Shown piece by piece: positions 1-8,690 of a stretch of 64,000 nt of DNA (position 1 is the stretch's first letter; the number at the start of each line of letters is the position of its first letter). Where the stretch lies: positions 209,967-273,966 of the forward strand of contig JBBIJF010000002.1 of the NCBI GenBank assembly GCA_037446115.1. The letters are read 5' to 3'. Below the pieces are notes generated by a model. The model saw nothing but the letters and a program-made list of their open reading frames with translations. It ran no database searches and was not told where the DNA came from. The translations under genes and the position numbers were made by a program. The DNA is from JANWXD01 sp037446115. GTDB taxonomy: Bacteria; Acidobacteriota; Terriglobia; Bryobacterales; Bryobacteraceae.

Positions 1-102
1 CGGAACCGGCGTCGCAGCGTCACAGACATCGCCAACGGCACACATGGCGATGCGGCTTTCGCCGACTATGCGCTCATCCTGGGGTTCTCCCGCAACTTCT
101 GA
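1..102 (+). CDS. C-terminal end of a probable outer-membrane beta-barrel protein (partial, 5' end outside window)
   Basis: The frame is open from the first base and stops at TGA 100-102, giving 33 residues that end in ADYALILGFSRNF. Alternating hydrophobic residues and a terminal phenylalanine are what the BAM machinery recognises in the last strand of outer-membrane barrels such as TonB-dependent receptors. That is known of the class; calling this a receptor is inference from one strand. The gene converges on the prolyl oligopeptidase gene, with a GC hairpin between them. It could instead be a chance open frame, since only 102 bases are visible. Confidence 0.45.
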   Translation, partial: RNRRRSVTDIANGTHGDAAFADYALILGFSRNF

Positions 103-103
103 G

Positions 104-123
104 GGCGGCGGCGCCCTGCCGCC
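104..123. terminator. GC hairpin between convergent gene ends
   Basis: GGCGGC at 104-109 pairs with GCCGCC at 118-123 around an 8-base loop. It lies exactly between two convergent stop codons, so it could end transcription from both sides. There is no T tract on either side, so it is not a textbook intrinsic terminator. Confidence 0.35.
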
Positions 124-2205
124 TCACAAGTTGGACCGGCCCTCCACTCCGAGTTGCCACAGCAGGAACTGCAGCCGGATGGCGAGATTCTCAATCTGCT
201 CGGACAGGGGCAAGCCGCCCGAGTGACCTCGCCGCGTGTCATAGAGCAGAAGGACGGGGCGACCGGAACTCGTCGCCGCCTGGAGCCGCGCCGCCATTTT
301 GCGCGCATGCAGCGGGTCCACCCGTGTGTCGGCATCCCCGGTGACGAAGAGCACGGCGGGGTAGGGCGTGCCGTCCCGCACGCGGTGATAGGGCGAATAG
401 GCGTAGAGATACCGGAACTGTTCCGGGTCCTCCGAAGAGCCGTACTCGGCCACCCACCACCGCGCCACGGAAAATTTGTGGTAACGGATCATGTCAAGCA
501 AAGGCGCGCCGCAGATGACCGCGCCGAACAGCTCCGGGCGTTGCGTGAGCGCCGCTGCGACCAGCAGCCCGCCGTTACTGTTGCCGGTAATCGCCAGGCG
601 GGAGGGCTTGGTGTACTTGTTGGCGATGAGCCACTCGGCGGCAGCAATGAAATCGTCAAAGACGTTCTGTTTTTTGTCCAGCATCCCTGCGCGGTGCCAC
701 GCCTCGCCGAACTCCCCGCCGCCGCGCAGATTTGCCACCGCGTAAACGCCTCCGCGTTCCGCCCAGACGACGGCCAGGGGTTCGAATCCGGGTGTGGAAA
801 CGAGGTTGAAGCCTCCGTAACCCGTAAGCAGCGCGGGAGCCTCCCCGCGCGGCTTGAGCTCCTTGGCATGGAGCAGGAACATCGGTACCCGTGTGCCGTC
901 GCGGGAGGTGAACCAGACCTGGCGGAGTGCGAACCGGTCGCTTGAGACAGGCGCCTGAGTCCGCCACCACACCTCGCGGCGCCCGGAGGAAATTTCGTAA
1001 CGGTAGATCGTGGCAGGGATGTGATACGAGCTGAACTGGAAAAAGGCCTCCCCGCTCCTCCACTCCCCGCTGACGCCGCTGACCGTTCCGAGCGCAGGAA
1101 ACGCGATCTGCCGGAGGCGGCGGCCGTCGGGTTCGAATACCTCCAGGCGCGACGTCACGTTCTCCAGATAGTTGACGAAGATTTTTCCACCCGCCAGGGC
1201 GAAGCCGCGGATCACGGCCTTGCCTTCCGGGATGATCTCCCTCCAGTTGGCGCGCTCGGGTTTGTCCAGGGGGATCGCCAGAATGCGCCCGTTCGGCGCC
1301 TCCCAGTTGGTGTGCACAAACAGGGTGTCAGGACTCATCCGTCCCAAGGAGCGGGCGCGAAGTCCCTCAATGACGGCCCGCGGCGGCCCGGGCCGGGCGC
1401 GATCCATCAGGTACAGTTCGGTGCGGCCTTCGCCGCCGACGCCGTGCGTCAAATGAATCAGCAAGTACCGCCCGCTAGGAGAAAGGGAAGCGGACAGCGT
1501 CTTGTCGCGCCCCAGCCCTTCACCGAACACGACCGGGTCGCGGGCGGGATCGGTACCGAGCTCGTGATAGTGTACGCGCGGGCCTTCGGCGCCGAACCGG
1601 ACATAGTAAAAGCCGCGGTTGTCGGGAAGGAAGGAGAGGCTCGAATAGCGGGCGCGCGGCAGAATGTCCGGCCGCTCCTTGCGCGTAGCGGTTTCGAGAA
1701 CCCGCACCGTCACTTCATCTTCGCCTCCGCGCCGGACGCCGTAGGCCACGAGCGAGCCGTCCTCGGACACCGCGTTCAGGGTCACCGAAACCGACCGGTC
1801 GGGACTCAACGGATGCGGATCAACCAGGACCCGCTCAGACCCTCTTGCGCCGTCTCGCGTATAAATCGCGGACAGCTCCTGATCGCGCCCCCGCCGGAAG
1901 TAGAAATAGCGGTGGTTGCGCACGACCGGCATCCCCACAAAGTCCGTGCGCATCAGTTCGGTGAGGCGCTCGCGCAGCGCCGCCCTTCCCGGCAAGGCAT
2001 CCAGCACGGAGCGGGCATAGGCGGTCTGGCGTTCGATCCAGTCGCGGGTCTCCGGGCTGTTGCCGTCCTCGAGCCAGCGGTAGGGATCCGCAATCCGGAC
2101 GCCATAGAGGACGTCCGTGACGGGATCCGTGCGCGTGGATGGAGGCTTGACGTCCGCCGCGAGCGCTGCGGCCGTGAACACAACAGACAGGAGTCTCAAC
2201 AGCAT
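124..2205 (-). CDS. Secreted prolyl oligopeptidase (S9A family serine peptidase)
   Basis: Prolyl oligopeptidases cut short peptides after proline. The protein opens with a signal peptide (MLLRLLSVVFTAAALAA), so it probably works in the periplasm. The N-terminal motif DPYRWLED is typical of the family and is followed by the beta-propeller region. The C-terminal alpha/beta-hydrolase domain carries the nucleophile in GNSNGG (about residue 535), the aspartate in GDADTRVDP and the histidine in RRGHSGG, so the triad is complete. At 693 residues it is full length. I start at the ATG at 2205 because the signal peptide begins there; an upstream in-frame start would add 17 non-signal-like residues. It overlaps the end of the ybdD-like gene by 10 bases and is the last gene of the cstA run, which fits peptide use. 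Confidence 0.93.
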   Translation of the reverse strand: MLLRLLSVVFTAAALAADVKPPSTRTDPVTDVLYGVRIADPYRWLEDGNSPETRDWIERQTAYARSVLDALPGRAALRERLTELMRTDFVGMPVVRNHRYFYFRRGRDQELSAIYTRDGARGSERVLVDPHPLSPDRSVSVTLNAVSEDGSLVAYGVRRGGEDEVTVRVLETATRKERPDILPRARYSSLSFLPDNRGFYYVRFGAEGPRVHYHELGTDPARDPVVFGEGLGRDKTLSASLSPSGRYLLIHLTHGVGGEGRTELYLMDRARPGPPRAVIEGLRARSLGRMSPDTLFVHTNWEAPNGRILAIPLDKPERANWREIIPEGKAVIRGFALAGGKIFVNYLENVTSRLEVFEPDGRRLRQIAFPALGTVSGVSGEWRSGEAFFQFSSYHIPATIYRYEISSGRREVWWRTQAPVSSDRFALRQVWFTSRDGTRVPMFLLHAKELKPRGEAPALLTGYGGFNLVSTPGFEPLAVVWAERGGVYAVANLRGGGEFGEAWHRAGMLDKKQNVFDDFIAAAEWLIANKYTKPSRLAITGNSNGGLLVAAALTQRPELFGAVICGAPLLDMIRYHKFSVARWWVAEYGSSEDPEQFRYLYAYSPYHRVRDGTPYPAVLFVTGDADTRVDPLHARKMAARLQAATSSGRPVLLLYDTRRGHSGGLPLSEQIENLAIRLQFLLWQLGVEGRSNL

Positions 2206-2372
2206 TTGGGCCTCACATATTTGGCTTGCAGGCGCTGATCGCTGAAGCGCCGCCATTCCTCCGGCGAATGCCGGCGGCCGTGATACGCCAGATGGCGCCG
2301 GTAGGCACTCTCATCGCTCAGTTCTTGTAACAGTTCCCAGAGCAAGAAACTCGCACGTTTCAACAAGCTCAT
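2196..2372 (-). CDS. ybdD: YbdD/YjiX-family small protein, partner of CstA
   Basis: This is a 58-residue protein of the YbdD/YjiX family, which is regularly encoded directly after CstA-type transporters and has been linked to their function. Visible family marks are the short length, a charged centre with YRRHLAYH and SPEEWRRF, and the C-terminal pair of cysteines (RPKCC). The start ATG at 2372 overlaps the cstA stop (ATGA) and is preceded by GGAGGAAAT, so the two are translationally coupled. The downstream peptidase gene overlaps its end. Family membership is confident; the biochemical role is not established from sequence. Confidence 0.85.
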   Translation of the reverse strand: MSLLKRASFLLWELLQELSDESAYRRHLAYHGRRHSPEEWRRFSDQRLQAKYVRPKCC

Positions 2373-4435
2373 ATTTCCTCCGGACGGAGGCGGGAAGGCA
2401 CAAACGGCGCCTCCGTGACCTTGGCTTCTCGGGTGCCTCGCAAAATCCCGGCCCACACGCGGATCGAATCGGCCAGGATCAGGGCCACCAGGAACAGGAA
2501 AATCCCGCAGACGGCCGCGTCCAGACGGGCGTTGAAGATCAGCGCCTGGCTTTCCGCGACTTTGGCCGCGGCGATCTGACCGGAACGCAGGGCGCTTTCC
2601 AGATGGTCGGCCTGCGCCAGAAATCCGACTCTAGGCTCCGGCGAGAAGATCTTCTGCCAGCCCGCCGTGAAGGTCACCACCACGAGCCAGGCCAGAGGCA
2701 GGCACGTGATCCACATGTAACGGGCGCGATGCATCTTGATGAGGATCGTGGTCGCCACACACAGCGCGATCGCAGCCAGCAACTGGTTGGCGATGCCGAA
2801 CAGCGGCCACAGGGAGTTGATGCCCCCTAAAGGATCCCGGACGCCCTGGATCAGGAAATAACCCCACGCCAGCACGACCACAGCGCTCGCTCCGATCACG
2901 CCCGGCATCCAGCTCGTCCGCCCGAGGGACTTGTGCAGATGACCCAGCAAGTCCTGCAGCATGAAGCGTCCCACACGCGTGCCGGCGTCAATGATCGTGA
3001 GAATGAACAGCGCCTCGAACATGATGGCGAAGTGGTACCAGAAGCCGACAATGGCTCTGCCGCCGGCACCCGTGGCGAAAATATGCGCCATGCCCAGCGC
3101 CAGGGACGGCGCACCTCCGGTGCGGTAAAACAGCGTGTGCTCTCCCACGTCGCGAGCCAGCTGTTCCATTTCACCCACGGTGACGGGGAATCCCCACGAC
3201 GTGATGGTGGCGGTCGCCGCTTCCGGCGTTGTGCCCACGATACCCGCCGGTGAGTTCACAGCGAAATAGACGCCGGGCTGCAACACGCAGGCCGCGATCA
3301 TGGCCATAATGCCGACGAAACTTTCAAGCAGCATCGAACCGTAGCCCACCGGCCAGGCGTGCCACTCCTTGGCGATCATTTTGGGGGTTGTGCCGGAGGA
3401 GATCAGCGAATGAAACCCGGAAATGGCCCCGCAGGCGATGGTGATGAAACAAAACGGAAAGATTTTGCCGGCGAAGATCGGCCCCGTGCCGTCCGTGAAG
3501 CGCGTGAACGCCGGCAACTGCAACTCCGGTCGGACAAACAGAATCCCGACGCCGAGCATGAGCACGACGCCGAGCTTGACGAAGGTGCTCAGGTAATCCC
3601 GCGGCGCCAGCAGCAGCCACACCGGAAGCGCGCTGGCGAAGAATCCGTAGATGATCACGGCCACGGCCAGGCTCATGCCGCCCAGTGTGAACCACGGGGC
3701 CAGCGCCGGCGACTCCGCCACCCGCTGCCCGCCGAAGATGCTCAGCACGACCAGGGCAAACCCGATGAGGGAAACCTCCAGCACCTTGCCGGGCCGCCAG
3801 TAACGCAGGTACAGACCCATGAAGATCGCGATGGGCATCGTGGCCGCGATGGTGAAGGTTCCCCAGGGACTGCCCTTCAGCGCGTTGACCACCACCAGCG
3901 CCACCACCGCGAGCAGGATGATCATGATGAAGAGCACCGTAAGCAAGGCGGCGATCCCGCCGGTCTTGCCGATCTCCTCCCGCGCCATCTGCCCCAGGGT
4001 CTTGCCGTCCCGGCGCATGGAGCAAAACAGGATGACGAAGTCCTGCACCGCCCCGCCGAGCACCGCCCCGATGATGAGCCAGAGGGTGCCCGGCAGATAG
4101 CCGAACTGTGCGGCCAGCGTGGGGCCGACGAGCGGGCCCGGACCGGCGATAGCGGCAAAGTGGTGGCCGAAGAGGATCCACTTGTTGGTGGGCTCGTAGT
4201 CGTGGCCGTTGCGCAGGCGCTCGGCGGGCGTGGCCCGGTCGTTGTTCAACACCATCACCTTGGCGGCGATAAACTTCGCGTAAAAGCGGTAGCCCACCAG
4301 ATAGGTACAGGTGGCTGCCAGCACCAGCCACATGCTGTTGACCGGCTCGCCGCGTTCCAGCGCGATCCCGGCCAGGAAAAACGCCGCCCCCACTGAGACG
4401 GCTGCCCAGAACAGGTGCCCGATCAGTCGTCGCAT
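2369..4435 (-). CDS. cstA: Carbon starvation protein A (CstA) transporter
   Basis: CstA proteins are inner-membrane transporters, reported for peptides and for pyruvate, induced when carbon is short. The 688-residue product has well over a dozen hydrophobic segments and conserved CstA stretches such as NKWILFGHHFAAIAGPGPL near residue 85 and GFHSLISSGTTPK in the middle. Length matches the family. The ybdD-like gene overlaps its stop codon and a peptidase gene follows, so the unit looks built for uptake and breakdown of peptides. The start at 4435 sits behind AGGTAA, a moderate ribosome site, with CATAAT a little further upstream. Substrate cannot be decided from sequence. Confidence 0.95.
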   Translation of the reverse strand: MRRLIGHLFWAAVSVGAAFFLAGIALERGEPVNSMWLVLAATCTYLVGYRFYAKFIAAKVMVLNNDRATPAERLRNGHDYEPTNKWILFGHHFAAIAGPGPLVGPTLAAQFGYLPGTLWLIIGAVLGGAVQDFVILFCSMRRDGKTLGQMAREEIGKTGGIAALLTVLFIMIILLAVVALVVVNALKGSPWGTFTIAATMPIAIFMGLYLRYWRPGKVLEVSLIGFALVVLSIFGGQRVAESPALAPWFTLGGMSLAVAVIIYGFFASALPVWLLLAPRDYLSTFVKLGVVLMLGVGILFVRPELQLPAFTRFTDGTGPIFAGKIFPFCFITIACGAISGFHSLISSGTTPKMIAKEWHAWPVGYGSMLLESFVGIMAMIAACVLQPGVYFAVNSPAGIVGTTPEAATATITSWGFPVTVGEMEQLARDVGEHTLFYRTGGAPSLALGMAHIFATGAGGRAIVGFWYHFAIMFEALFILTIIDAGTRVGRFMLQDLLGHLHKSLGRTSWMPGVIGASAVVVLAWGYFLIQGVRDPLGGINSLWPLFGIANQLLAAIALCVATTILIKMHRARYMWITCLPLAWLVVVTFTAGWQKIFSPEPRVGFLAQADHLESALRSGQIAAAKVAESQALIFNARLDAAVCGIFLFLVALILADSIRVWAGILRGTREAKVTEAPFVPSRLRPEEI

Positions 4436-4499
4436 CGCTTTACCTGCCTCACATTATGAGTTCGTTGCGCGGCGCGGTTTGAGTTTCACCCGAAGCGAG

Positions 4500-4676
4500 C
4501 TACTTCCGCCTCAATTCGAGCCAGCCTAGCGCAAAGAATCCCGCCGCAATCAGCCAACGCAGCACCACGGTCCAGAAGCGGGCCCCCAGCATCCAGGCCC
4601 GGAGGCCCAGAAGGAGGAAGCCGGCGCCGAGCGACAGGTACCACCACCCAAACCACCAAGCGCGAGGCCGAACCAT
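4500..4676 (-). CDS. Small two-helix membrane protein, function unknown
   Basis: This 58-residue product is rich in tryptophan and leucine and shows two hydrophobic segments (WWYLSLGAGFLLLGLRAW, then VVLRWLIAAGFFALGWLEL) with a basic tail ending LRRK. The ATG at 4676 lies 8 bases after the aldo/keto reductase stop, so it is probably cotranscribed with it. A longer frame reaches 4802, but its extra residues overlap the reductase and look like shadow sequence. I do not recognise a family. Confidence 0.6.
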   Translation of the reverse strand: MVRPRAWWFGWWYLSLGAGFLLLGLRAWMLGARFWTVVLRWLIAAGFFALGWLELRRK

Positions 4677-4684
4677 GAGCCGGA

Positions 4685-5602
4685 TCAGACCTGAGCTTCC
4701 GGCTTCTTGTACCGTTCGATCCTGGATCCGAACGGCCCGCGGCGCGTACGCTCCAGAAGCGCGGCGATTTCCTCGCCGGACATCTTCTGAAAGGTCTTGC
4801 ACACGCGCACGTTTTCATCCAGCTGCTCGACGGTCTCGACGCCGGAGACCACGGTGTCCACGTCCTGGCTCCAGGCAAAGCGGAGGCACTCGGCCACGGT
4901 GGCGATTCCGTTGCGGCTGATCTCGCCCATGGCGTTGGTCTTCATCGCCAGCAGCCCGAGGCCTCGCTTGCGGATGTTCGGAAGTACGGTCCGAATGAAG
5001 CTCAAATAGTGAGGATCAATCAGGTTGACGGGATGCTGGACCGTCTCCCAGCCGTCGAAGGCATCGAGCAGACGCTGGTGCACGGCAGGGTCATGGTGGC
5101 CGGTGAAACCGATGTGACGGGCTTTGCCCTGTTGCTTCGCCTTGACGAAGGCCTCCAGGGCGCCGTTCGGGCCCAGGATGCGATCCACCTCCTGCTGCGT
5201 GCTGACCTCGTGACACTGCCAGAGATCGAGATAGTCCGTCCGCATGCGCCGGAGTGTCTCTTCGAGCTGGCGCATGGCGCCGTCCCGGTCCCGGAGCTGC
5301 GCCTTGGACATCAAAAGCACCTTGTGTCGCAAGCCGCCCGCCAGAGCCTTCCCGTAGATTTCGTCACTGAGGCCCTTGTGGTAGTGGTGCGCGCTGTCGA
5401 AGAAGTTGACGCCCAGCTCGACGGCGCGGTGGATCAGCCGGATTGCGTTCTCCTCCCCGCGCACCGCCATGTGGTAGCCGCCGAGACAAAAGCGCGACAC
5501 GCGGAGCCCGCTCTTGCCGAGCGTGGCCATGGGCATGGGCTGGTCGGCGAGGGCGCCGAAACCGGCTGCGGCAGACACCTGAAGGAAAGTTCTGCGTTTC
5601 AT
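4685..5602 (-). CDS. Tat-exported aldo/keto reductase family protein
   Basis: Aldo/keto reductases use NADPH to reduce carbonyls within a TIM barrel. The 305-residue protein begins MKRRTFLQVSAAAGFGALA, a Tat-like signal, followed by the family opening TLGKSGLRVSRFCLGG. The catalytic tetrad appears to be present: Asp in NFFDSAHHYH, Tyr in DEIYGKAL, Lys in LLMSKAQL and His in LWQCHEVS. The start is set by the signal sequence at 5602; the frame extends upstream only as shadow of the methyltransferase gene. A short membrane-protein gene follows 8 bases after its stop. Family is certain; substrate is unknown. Confidence 0.9.
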   Translation of the reverse strand: MKRRTFLQVSAAAGFGALADQPMPMATLGKSGLRVSRFCLGGYHMAVRGEENAIRLIHRAVELGVNFFDSAHHYHKGLSDEIYGKALAGGLRHKVLLMSKAQLRDRDGAMRQLEETLRRMRTDYLDLWQCHEVSTQQEVDRILGPNGALEAFVKAKQQGKARHIGFTGHHDPAVHQRLLDAFDGWETVQHPVNLIDPHYLSFIRTVLPNIRKRGLGLLAMKTNAMGEISRNGIATVAECLRFAWSQDVDTVVSGVETVEQLDENVRVCKTFQKMSGEEIAALLERTRRGPFGSRIERYKKPEAQV

Positions 5603-5633
5603 TTCGCCTTCTCCGCTGTTCCAGGATGGACCG

Positions 5634-7037
5634 CTACAACTTACGGCCAATGATAGCGTAATCCAGACCGCCGAAGAAGGTTTCCCGGAAATCCTGCGGC
5701 AACGAACCAAGCGCGGGGACGGACTCGGACGCCGGCGCAAGCCAGTGCACCTGAATTGCGGAAAAGCCGGCCTCCTCCATGTAGAACCGCAGCAGGGCAG
5801 CAGGCACAGGGCGCACGTGGGTGGGATCCAGATAAAAATGCGTGGCAAAGATGGCCAGGCACTGGGGATTCGGGGTTTCGATAAGCAGCAGGCCGCCGGG
5901 CACGAGCGCGTCGGCGGCGAGGCGAACCAGCTCCGGCAGGCAGGCGGGCGGCAGATGCTCCACCACCTGAGCGCAGAAAACCGCGTCGAAGCTATCCGTG
6001 CCGGCCCGCAGCCAGTCCAGCAAGTCCGCCTGTTCAGCGCGCAGACCTTTTCGGCGGCACAGCTCCACGCATGCGGCACTGTGATCCACGCCGAGAGCTT
6101 CAATCCCGGCCTCCTGCATCAGTTCGAGGAATTCGCCGCGCCCGCAGCCGAGATCCACGACCTTGCGGCAGCCTTCGAGGAACGGCAGGTAGAAGCGCAG
6201 GCGGTTACGGATGTCCTCCGGGCTGCCCCGGAACGTTGCGGCAAATCGCATCCAGTCCAGCTGCGGGACGGCTTCCGTCCCCGCCGCGGCGGGCGCGGGG
6301 GGAGTCGCGACAGCCGGAAGAACGGAGCGCTGGCGCAGCAGGCGCAGCTCGGTGTGAATCAGCCGCTCAAATTCGGTGCGAACTTTCTCGAAGTCGGCCC
6401 ACACCCGCTGCTGGATCTCCAGGACGGCCCGGTCAAGTGCGTTGCGGAAGTCCGCGTGCTGTGTCTTGACGGTTTCCCGAACGTTTGCCTCCATCAGCGC
6501 GATACGGTGCTGGAAGGCGGCCTGGAGTTCGGCCACGGTGCGCAGAAACTGCAACTCGTTGGTTGCCAGCTTGTGCTCCCAGTCCTGGCGCCAAAGGGAC
6601 CAGTTCGCGCTGAGATCCGCAGTGCGCTGTGCCGCCGAAGCGGCCTGCTCCCCGGCTGCCGCGCCCGCAGAAGCCAGAGCTGCCAGCGCCCGGTTGTTCT
6701 CATTGAGAGCCTCCAGGACGGCGTCCAGAGAACGGACGACGGCGCGGTTGAACTCCACTTGCTCGCGTACGTGCCAGTCCAGCAGGCGGGCGAGCAGGCG
6801 CTTGACCGCCTGGATCAGGTCGTTGAAAAGGCCCGGAGGCCGCGGGTTCACCGTGCCGATCGCCGCCACTTTGCCTTCAGCGGCATCCCGGGCATGAAGC
6901 AGCGGGGTCAGATCCGGAAGGGCGATGCCGCCCGCGGCGGAGTGCGGATAGCGGGCCCGCACGCGCTCGCGGATCTCGCGCACCATGGCGGCGATTTCCT
7001 CCGCCGTCAGGCTGCGGGCCTCTTCAGCGCCGGGCAC
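5634..7037 (-). CDS. SAM-dependent methyltransferase with long N-terminal coiled coil
   Basis: The C-terminal third is a class I methyltransferase: motif I VVDLGCGRGEF at 293-303, followed by GVDHS, and the later AQVVEHLPP and GGLLLIETPNP segments. The first 240 residues are mostly helical and charged with heptad-like stretches (about 85-240), so the enzyme is probably oligomeric or tethered. This architecture recalls methyltransferases that modify or cap surface polysaccharides, but no polysaccharide genes lie next to it. Its start overlaps the end of queF by 14 bases, which suggests cotranscription with the queuosine genes. The acceptor is unknown. Confidence 0.85.
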   Translation of the reverse strand: MPGAEEARSLTAEEIAAMVREIRERVRARYPHSAAGGIALPDLTPLLHARDAAEGKVAAIGTVNPRPPGLFNDLIQAVKRLLARLLDWHVREQVEFNRAVVRSLDAVLEALNENNRALAALASAGAAAGEQAASAAQRTADLSANWSLWRQDWEHKLATNELQFLRTVAELQAAFQHRIALMEANVRETVKTQHADFRNALDRAVLEIQQRVWADFEKVRTEFERLIHTELRLLRQRSVLPAVATPPAPAAAGTEAVPQLDWMRFAATFRGSPEDIRNRLRFYLPFLEGCRKVVDLGCGRGEFLELMQEAGIEALGVDHSAACVELCRRKGLRAEQADLLDWLRAGTDSFDAVFCAQVVEHLPPACLPELVRLAADALVPGGLLLIETPNPQCLAIFATHFYLDPTHVRPVPAALLRFYMEEAGFSAIQVHWLAPASESVPALGSLPQDFRETFFGGLDYAIIGRKL

Positions 7038-7425
7038 GCTTCTTACTCCAGGTAGCGGTTACTCTGGTGTAGATTCCCCCGCGGGGATTAAACTCGCCCG
7101 TCACGGTCACGGAGACCGGATCGCAGGCCCGCACCACGTCGCGCAGGATGCGATTGACGGCGTTTTCCTGAAAGATGCCGAGGTTACGGTAGGCCAGCTC
7201 GTACATCTTCAGCGACTTCAGCTCCATCACCTTCTTGTCCGGGACGTAGCGGATGGTGATTTTACCGAAGTCCGGCAGGCCGGTCTTCGGGCAGACGGAA
7301 GTGAACTCGGGGATGACCACTTCGATTTCGTACCCCGGAAATTGGTTGGGGAAGGTCTCGATCTCCGGCAACGGCGCGTCCAGTCCGGCACGCGCGTGCT
7401 CTGCGGTGTAACCGCCTTTCTTCAT
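7024..7425 (-). CDS. queF: NADPH-dependent 7-cyano-7-deazaguanine reductase (QueF)
   Basis: QueF reduces preQ0 to preQ1 in queuosine biosynthesis. This is the short, unimodular form (133 residues). The catalytic cysteine lies in TSVCPKTGLPDF (Cys45, with Asp52), and the QueF motif is ELKSLKMYELAYRN at about 68-81. The ATG at 7425 overlaps the stop of the preceding gene as ATGA, which fixes the start; frame upstream of it is shadow. queD is two genes upstream in the same run, so two queuosine steps are encoded here. queE and queC are not in the window. Confidence 0.95.
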   Translation of the reverse strand: MKKGGYTAEHARAGLDAPLPEIETFPNQFPGYEIEVVIPEFTSVCPKTGLPDFGKITIRYVPDKKVMELKSLKMYELAYRNLGIFQENAVNRILRDVVRACDPVSVTVTGEFNPRGGIYTRVTATWSKKRARR

Positions 7426-8657
7426 GACGTCATCAAGGCTCTTGCCAGCAGGTGAAGGAAGAGGCCGACGTCGGTGACGACGCCGACGGCCTGGCCGGTG
7501 CCGCGGTCGCTGACCTTGGTGGCGACGGCGGGGTTGATGTCCACGCAGATAATTTTGACCCAGCTGGGAAGCATGTTGCCGACGGCGATCGAGTGCAGCA
7601 TGGAGCCGAGGCAAAGCACCAGCCCGGCGCCCCGGAGATGGGCGGCGTAGGCATCCTGGGCTTCGTTCATGTCCGTGATCGTCTCCGGCAGCGGCCCGTC
7701 GTCGCGCAGACTGCCGGCCAACACGAACGGTACGCCGGCCCGGACGCATTCATAAAGGATGCCGGACGTGAGCCGGCCGCTCTGGACCGCCTGGAGAATA
7801 CCGCCGTAATGGTAGATGGCATTGATCGCCCGCATATGGTTGCGGTGCCCGTGTTCTTCCTGCCGGCCGTCGCTCTGGCGGATGCCGAGGGAGGTCCCAT
7901 AGAGCGCGGCCTCCACATCGTGGACCCCCAGGGCGTTGCCGCTGAGGAGCGCTTGCACGTACCCTGCGCGGATCAGCGCCGCCAGCGACGGCCCGCCGCC
8001 GGTGTGCACGACCACCGGCCCGGCCACCACCACAATCTTCTGGCCCGCCTGGCGCGTTTGTCGCATCAACGCCGCAGTCTGGCGCACCGCGGTCTCCACC
8101 TGCCGCTCCGAGGAAATGCCGTTGGTCATAAAGGCGAACGCGAGCCGGTCGCGTTCCTTGGATTCCGGAATGACGCGGATGCCGCGGAGCCCCACCACCA
8201 CGCGGTCGCCGGCGCGGAGATCGCGTAGCCGGCGACAGAAGGCGCGTTCCCCGTCCACCACGATCAGGGCATCCATGCGCTGGTCCTCCACGGACACCCA
8301 GCGACCATTGAGGCGGACCAGGGTGCGGTGATTGGTGGTCGAATAGAAATCCTCGGGAGCGCAGCGGTCGCGTTCGACGATGGCGAGGGCCGCATCCCCG
8401 GAGTCCACCGGCGAGCAACCCAGATCCATCAATTGCTGGAGCAGCCGCTCCATGTCCTCCCGCGTGGGGGCCTCGATGCGCAAACGCAGATAAGAAGGGT
8501 CTTCGTTCGTGCGCCCGATCCGGAACTGTTCCACTTCAAAGCGGCCGTGGAATTCGACCACTTTGTCGAAGATCCGCTCCATGATGTGGGAGTCAATCAG
8601 ATGTCCTTCGGCCTCCACGACCTCGTGAAAGGGCATCAGCGCCATGGCGGAATTCAT
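7422..8657 (-). CDS. LOR/SDH-region protein, archaeal-type ornithine cyclodeaminase family (TIGR00300-like)
   Basis: The 411-residue protein matches the family that carries the conserved N-terminal LOR/SDH region (GHLIDSHIMERIFDKVVE) and a C-terminal Rossmann-like part with GPVVVHTGGGPSLAALI and a long tail with LVLCLGSMLHSIAVGNML. Members in archaea have ornithine cyclodeaminase activity, and the domain also forms part of cyanobacterial AgrE. It stands between queD and queF, and its stop overlaps the queF start, so all three are probably cotranscribed. No arginine or proline genes are nearby. Two further in-frame ATG codons follow the first within eight codons, so the start is uncertain by a few residues. 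Confidence 0.8.
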   Translation of the reverse strand: MNSAMALMPFHEVVEAEGHLIDSHIMERIFDKVVEFHGRFEVEQFRIGRTNEDPSYLRLRIEAPTREDMERLLQQLMDLGCSPVDSGDAALAIVERDRCAPEDFYSTTNHRTLVRLNGRWVSVEDQRMDALIVVDGERAFCRRLRDLRAGDRVVVGLRGIRVIPESKERDRLAFAFMTNGISSERQVETAVRQTAALMRQTRQAGQKIVVVAGPVVVHTGGGPSLAALIRAGYVQALLSGNALGVHDVEAALYGTSLGIRQSDGRQEEHGHRNHMRAINAIYHYGGILQAVQSGRLTSGILYECVRAGVPFVLAGSLRDDGPLPETITDMNEAQDAYAAHLRGAGLVLCLGSMLHSIAVGNMLPSWVKIICVDINPAVATKVSDRGTGQAVGVVTDVGLFLHLLARALMTS

Positions 8658-8690
8658 GGGTTTGCCTTTCAGTGTAGCCTGCCGGGGAAC

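Noticed and set aside
780..1145. GGTTCGAAT-like stretches suggesting tRNA T-loops
   Set aside because: Both copies lie inside the prolyl oligopeptidase coding sequence and have no cloverleaf around them.
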